Below are positions 60,587-64,000 of a stretch of DNA of 64,000 nt, in pieces. The notes below the pieces were generated by a model, which ran no database searches, was not told the origin of the DNA, and worked only from the letters and a program-made list of their open reading frames with translations. The position numbers and the translations under genes are program-made. Source of the stretch: Bernardetia sp042180575 (lineage in GTDB: Bacteria > Bacteroidota > Bacteroidia > Cytophagales > Bernardetiaceae); NCBI RefSeq assembly GCF_042180575.1, contig NZ_CP170094.1, positions 2,604,001 to 2,668,000 of the forward strand, in the 5' to 3' direction. Positions within the stretch are counted from its first letter, which is position 1. Each line of letters opens with the position of its first letter.

Positions 60587-60962
60587 AGTTAATTTAAGTC
60601 TATTGAAATAATTAGATTGTTAAAAAAATAAACGTTAATAACGGTTAATTTAGCAAGTAACTAGGTTTGTTATGGAAAACGAAGCCTATTTTGTTGTTGT
60701 TATATATTTAACTGATTACCAAATCTATAAATAGTTGTAATAACTACTTGCTATAAAATTGGAATACTCATACTACAAAGCTAATTAAAACTTAACTACT
60801 TTTCAAAATGGTAGGGTAAACTTCCTAAATTTATTTTTTACCTTTCATAATTAGCATTAGCAATATTTTTTTCTTTTCAAAAGGCTATTGCAAAAGTAAA
60901 AAAATTCAACAGTGTCATAAAAAACACATTAAGTTCATTTAATTATATCAAAATTATAAACT
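60587..60962. other. Intergenic regulatory region of the lanthipeptide operon
   Basis: 376 AT-rich bases between the divergent precursor and dehydrogenase genes. It contains the operon promoter (60776-60807) and, closer to the gene, GTTAATAACGGTTAAT (60632-60647), a short direct repeat that might be a regulator site. I see no further gene or second precursor here. Confidence 0.5.
60776..60807 (-). promoter_or_regulatory. Promoter of the lanthipeptide operon
   Basis: Read leftward: TTTG, a 20-bp spacer, then TAGCTTTG, matching both Bacteroidota promoter boxes. It predicts a leader of about 180 nt before the precursor ATG at 60586, which is long enough for regulation at the RNA level. Confidence 0.6.
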
Positions 60963-61862
60963 ATGCAATCAATTAGTATTTTAGGCTGTGGCTGGCTCGG
61001 ATTAGAAACAGCTAAATTCTTTATAGAAAAAGGAATATATGTAAAAGGCTCAACTACCTCAAAAAAGAAAAAAGATATTTTAGAAAAAGAAGGAATCAAA
61101 CCATACTTATTAGATTTGAATGAAGAAAATATCACTAAATTTTCAACAAATACAACTGAATATTTTAAAAATTTTTTCGAAACAGATATTGTTTTGATAA
61201 ATATTCCTCCACCAAAAGAGAACAAAGAATTTTATAAAACTCAAATGGATTTTATCACAACTCATTTATTAGAAAATAAAAAAGCGACTAGGAAAGTAAT
61301 TTTTATTAGTTCGACTTCTATCTATAAAAATTATGATGCAAAACTCAATAAAGAAGTCATTGAAAACGATGTCCAAAATTTAGAAGAAGCCAATCGAAAA
61401 GATATTTTTGAAGCTGAAAATGTATTTGTAGAAGCTAGTAAAAAGACTGATTTAGAAGTTGTTGTCTTACGAGCAGGTGGACTTATGGGAGCAGAGCGAG
61501 TAGCAGGAAAGTATTTTGCAGGCAAAAAGAACTTAAATACAGGCAACATTCCTGCGAATTTCATACATAGAAAGGATTTGATAAACATTATTTCCCTAAT
61601 TGCTAAAAAAACAAGTAAAAAAAGTCTGTTTAAAGATAAAAAACGCAACTATTTTGAAGTAATTAACGTAGTCTGTCCAATCCATCCAATACGTCAGAAA
61701 ATCTATCAAAAGAATGCAATAGACTATAATTTTGAACCTCCCACATTCACAAACAATGAACAAACACCTGACTATAAGATAATTAACTCAGAAAAACTAC
61801 AAGAACAATTAGGATATAAATTTATTTATCCAAACCCGTTATATTTTCCAATAGAAAGTTAA
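60963..61862 (+). CDS. YeeZ-like NAD(P)-binding dehydrogenase/epimerase
   Basis: A 299-residue atypical extended SDR protein. ISILGCGWLGLETAKFFIEK (about residues 4-23) is the dinucleotide-binding turn, with GCGWLG in place of GGxGxxG. DIVLINIPPPKEN (about 75-87), FISSTSIYKNYD (about 117-128) and VVVLRAGGLMGAER (about 165-178) match the YeeZ group. The catalytic Tyr-x-x-x-Lys of classical SDRs is not clear. The substrate is unknown. It is transcribed away from the lanthipeptide operon and probably unrelated to it. Confidence 0.78.
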   Translation: MQSISILGCGWLGLETAKFFIEKGIYVKGSTTSKKKKDILEKEGIKPYLLDLNEENITKFSTNTTEYFKNFFETDIVLINIPPPKENKEFYKTQMDFITTHLLENKKATRKVIFISSTSIYKNYDAKLNKEVIENDVQNLEEANRKDIFEAENVFVEASKKTDLEVVVLRAGGLMGAERVAGKYFAGKKNLNTGNIPANFIHRKDLINIISLIAKKTSKKSLFKDKKRNYFEVINVVCPIHPIRQKIYQKNAIDYNFEPPTFTNNEQTPDYKIINSEKLQEQLGYKFIYPNPLYFPIES

Positions 61863-62094
61863 TTTAAAGTATCTTTGATAGTAAAACACTTTAAAAAGCA
61901 CTTCAAAACACCCAATTTCAGTTTTGATGCAATGGCTTCTTTTCGATAAAAGCCATTAAAAAACTTAACTTTGTGTTAATAATAGATATTGATTCATTCC
62001 CTTAAAATGAATCTAATACAAAGCTCATAAAATTGTGAAATGATTTGAATAAATATAATCATCTCCCAAAACTACTCACTAGACTAATTATTTT

Positions 62095-62277
62095 ATGAAA
62101 CTCAAAAAATTAATTCTTTTACAATTAACTCTTTTTTTCGGTTTAGCAATTATGGTTGCCTGTGAACGTAACGAAGAATGTGCATTAAGTGCTGCACAAA
62201 ATATTGAAAAAGATTCAAAAAAATTAGAAGTTTCTAGTTATTCAGTTACTTCCACTATTCCGATTCTTAATAAATGA
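62095..62277 (+). CDS. Small lipoprotein
   Basis: A 60-residue predicted lipoprotein. The basic start MKLKK, a hydrophobic run and the lipobox IMVAC (Cys23) are followed by about 37 hydrophilic residues (RNEECALSAAQNIEKDSKKL). The mature peptide has one further Cys. Function unknown; it is anchored in a membrane facing the periplasm or the surface. It lies between the dehydrogenase and gldJ on the same strand. Confidence 0.65.
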   Translation: MKLKKLILLQLTLFFGLAIMVACERNEECALSAAQNIEKDSKKLEVSSYSVTSTIPILNK

Positions 62278-62942
62278 TATTCAAACGTTACACATCCGTT
62301 TTTTAACTCTATATCCCCTTTATAATATTAAAAAGATATTTTTGTAGCATTTTTTGAATTTCTTATCAAGCCTTATTTTAATTTTGCATTCTCCTAGAAA
62401 CAAGTTAGAATAAGGTTTTTTATATCAAATTACCAAAACAAAATACAAGCATCTAGTTTTTAAACACAAGTTTTACAAAGCAATATAGAGAACTGAAAAT
62501 TGTATGACTCATATATTTAAAAAAATTGAACTTTAAATTTCCTATTCTACTATTTTTTTCTAAAATTTGTAAATAAATTTATCTTATTTAGGAAGTTAAG
62601 CACAATAAAACGGCACTTTAAGCATTATTGATATAAGGGAAATTATATAAATGGTTTTTATGTATCTTTGTAACCTTTATAAACGAGCATTTTGAAAAAC
62701 AGAATTAAGTTTTAGGTAAATTATTATTGTAACTAACAATTTTAATGAATCTTTGCTTGAAATTTGCAAGATTATAAAAACAGAATTAGGTTACAAAATT
62801 TGAATGTAAACAAAACCTTTTTCCCAAAACAATTTAGAAAATACTAATACTAAGCAATTTATTGTTTTTTATTGAATCCAACTCAAACAAAAGATTTTAT
62901 AGAAATTCAATACAATTTAAAAAGATTATAATACCACGCATT
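62278..62942. other. Long intergenic region upstream of gldJ
   Basis: 665 AT-rich bases without a gene. A 15-base segment, AAAAACAGAATTA followed by AGTT or GGTT, occurs twice, near 62697 and 62778. I see no RNA gene. A promoter -7 match is at 62663-62670. The length suggests a long leader or a small RNA that cannot be identified by eye. Confidence 0.4.
62663..62670 (+). promoter_or_regulatory. Possible promoter -7 element for gldJ
   Basis: TATCTTTG fits TAnnTTTG and would give a leader of about 265 nt before gldJ. There is no TTG at the usual -33 distance, so this is tentative. Confidence 0.35.
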
Positions 62943-64000
62943 ATGGCAAAATTGAGTTTTCAGTTCAGCGCATTATTTATCCTAGCTTTAGGATTAATGC
63001 TAGGAGGTTGTAACAAAAAACCACCAACAAGTACCGACCCTGGTAAAAAAAGTACAGCTACAGGAGTAGCCTTTGGTAAAAAGAAACCAAATGGCGAAGA
63101 AGGTGGCTTTAAAGTAGAAAAATTTAAAGGACAACCTGCTGGTCCTAACCTTGTCTTTATTGAAGGTGGTCGTCATATTTTAGGTTCTTTTGAAGAAAAC
63201 GTAGAAATGACAGCATCTGATAACATCGAAAATACAGTTACGATTAAGTCCTTTTACATGGATGAAACAGAAATTGCAAATATTCACTGGTTGGAGTATA
63301 TGCACTATTTATTACAAGATTCTTCTCAACAAGCTTATGAAGAGTCATTGCCAGATACAACAGTTTGGTCTGCCGAATTAGCTTATAATGACCCTTATGT
63401 TGATCACTACTTACGTTACCCAGGTTTTCGTTATTTCCCAGTTGTGGGAGTTTCTTGGAAACAAGCAAGTGATTATTCACTTTGGCGTACAAGTATGGTA
63501 AACAATGGCTTGGCTATGAAAAGTGGTAAAAAAGATGTAAAAGAATTAGCTAAAAATGGCGAACGTATTCCATTAGAATCAGGTGTAGTTTTACCTGGAT
63601 ATCGTCTTCCTACAGAAGCAGAATGGGAATATGCAGCAAAAGGCTTAATCGGAACACAATATTTGGATGAAGCACAAGATTATGCTCGTCTTTATCCTTG
63701 GGATGGTCACTCACTTCGTAATCCTTACGGAAAGCAAATGGGTCAATTCTTGGCTAACTTCAAACGTGGTCGTGGTGATTATGCAGGTATTGCAGGTGCA
63801 TTGAATGATGGTGCAATGATTACGACTTGGATTTACTCATATCCTCCAAATGATTTTGGTCTTTATAATATGGCTGGTAACGTAAATGAATGGGTTTGGG
63901 ATATTTATCGCCCAGGTTCATTTGAAGATTTTGGTGGAGAGCCAAATGCAGATTTGAATCCTATTCGTCGTAATGACTTCTTAGACAAATCTGAAGATTA
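62943..64000 (+). CDS. gldJ: Gliding-motility lipoprotein GldJ (partial)
   Basis: The first 352 residues; the gene runs off the right edge. A lipoprotein signal ends at LGGC (Cys23). The rest is a formylglycine-generating-enzyme-like (SUMF1/C-type lectin) fold: FIEGGRHILGSFEENV, FYMDETEIANIHWLEYM, VVGVSWKQASDYSLWR, YRLPTEAEWEYAAKG and FGLYNMAGNVNEWVWDIYRP. The block NFKRGRGDYAGIAGALNDGA is the feature I associate with GldJ rather than GldK. GldJ is an outer-membrane lipoprotein needed for gliding and linked to the type IX secretion system. Confidence 0.92.
   Translation, partial: MAKLSFQFSALFILALGLMLGGCNKKPPTSTDPGKKSTATGVAFGKKKPNGEEGGFKVEKFKGQPAGPNLVFIEGGRHILGSFEENVEMTASDNIENTVTIKSFYMDETEIANIHWLEYMHYLLQDSSQQAYEESLPDTTVWSAELAYNDPYVDHYLRYPGFRYFPVVGVSWKQASDYSLWRTSMVNNGLAMKSGKKDVKELAKNGERIPLESGVVLPGYRLPTEAEWEYAAKGLIGTQYLDEAQDYARLYPWDGHSLRNPYGKQMGQFLANFKRGRGDYAGIAGALNDGAMITTWIYSYPPNDFGLYNMAGNVNEWVWDIYRPGSFEDFGGEPNADLNPIRRNDFLDKSED

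Overview
The window is AT-rich, genes are tightly packed, and few start codons have a clear Shine-Dalgarno. Several promoters match the Bacteroidota -7 element TAnnTTTG. A gliding-motility lipoprotein GldJ, a SusC/SusD pair, a CarB without its regulatory domain and DUF4139/DUF3298 proteins all point to a gliding member of the Bacteroidota, most likely Cytophagales (Bernardetia/Flexibacter-like; that placement is inference).

Layout. 1-15.8 kb is ordinary chromosome: ribosomal protein L31B, a class V aminotransferase, PlsC, a Lys-Leu-Lys tRNA cluster, an SH3/TPR protein, an FMN reductase, DUF4139 and patatin proteins, an orphan metal ABC ATPase, a TPR protein, an NDP-sugar nucleotidyltransferase, dUTPase and a PolB-like exonuclease. 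15.8-25.5 kb is accessory. A C5 DNA methyltransferase gene lies between the intact exonuclease gene and a duplicated copy of that gene's 3' end, and is itself cut by an IS4-type element with a 9-bp target duplication. DinB-like, Crp-like and M20 peptidase genes follow, then a single-chain type IIG (ISP-like) restriction-modification enzyme. 25.5-36.7 kb carries a TauE-type permease, a nucleotide-sugar epimerase, a histidine kinase, a second nucleotidyltransferase and a SusC-SusD-lipoprotein operon.

36.7-53.5 kb is rich in insertions. An IS630 sits inside an IS982-family element, which sits inside a decayed gene; all boundaries can be read. An ISL3 element with 8-bp repeats follows PBP1A and a small membrane gene. 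A DUF6414-like gene appears split at a run of ten A, and an unknown gene overlaps a DarG-like macro-domain gene. CarB and class I aldolase are the housekeeping genes here.

53.5-60.8 kb holds the most interesting system: a class I lanthipeptide operon on the minus strand. It has a recognisable promoter, a 78-aa Cys-rich precursor with a GGG leader end, a hairpin before the biosynthetic genes, a LanC cyclase, a secreted S41/PDZ protease and a LanB dehydratase split into two proteins. The split resembles what I recall of the pinensin type. The S41 protease is a candidate maturation factor. No transporter is present in the window. The window ends with a YeeZ-like dehydrogenase, a small lipoprotein and the first part of gldJ.
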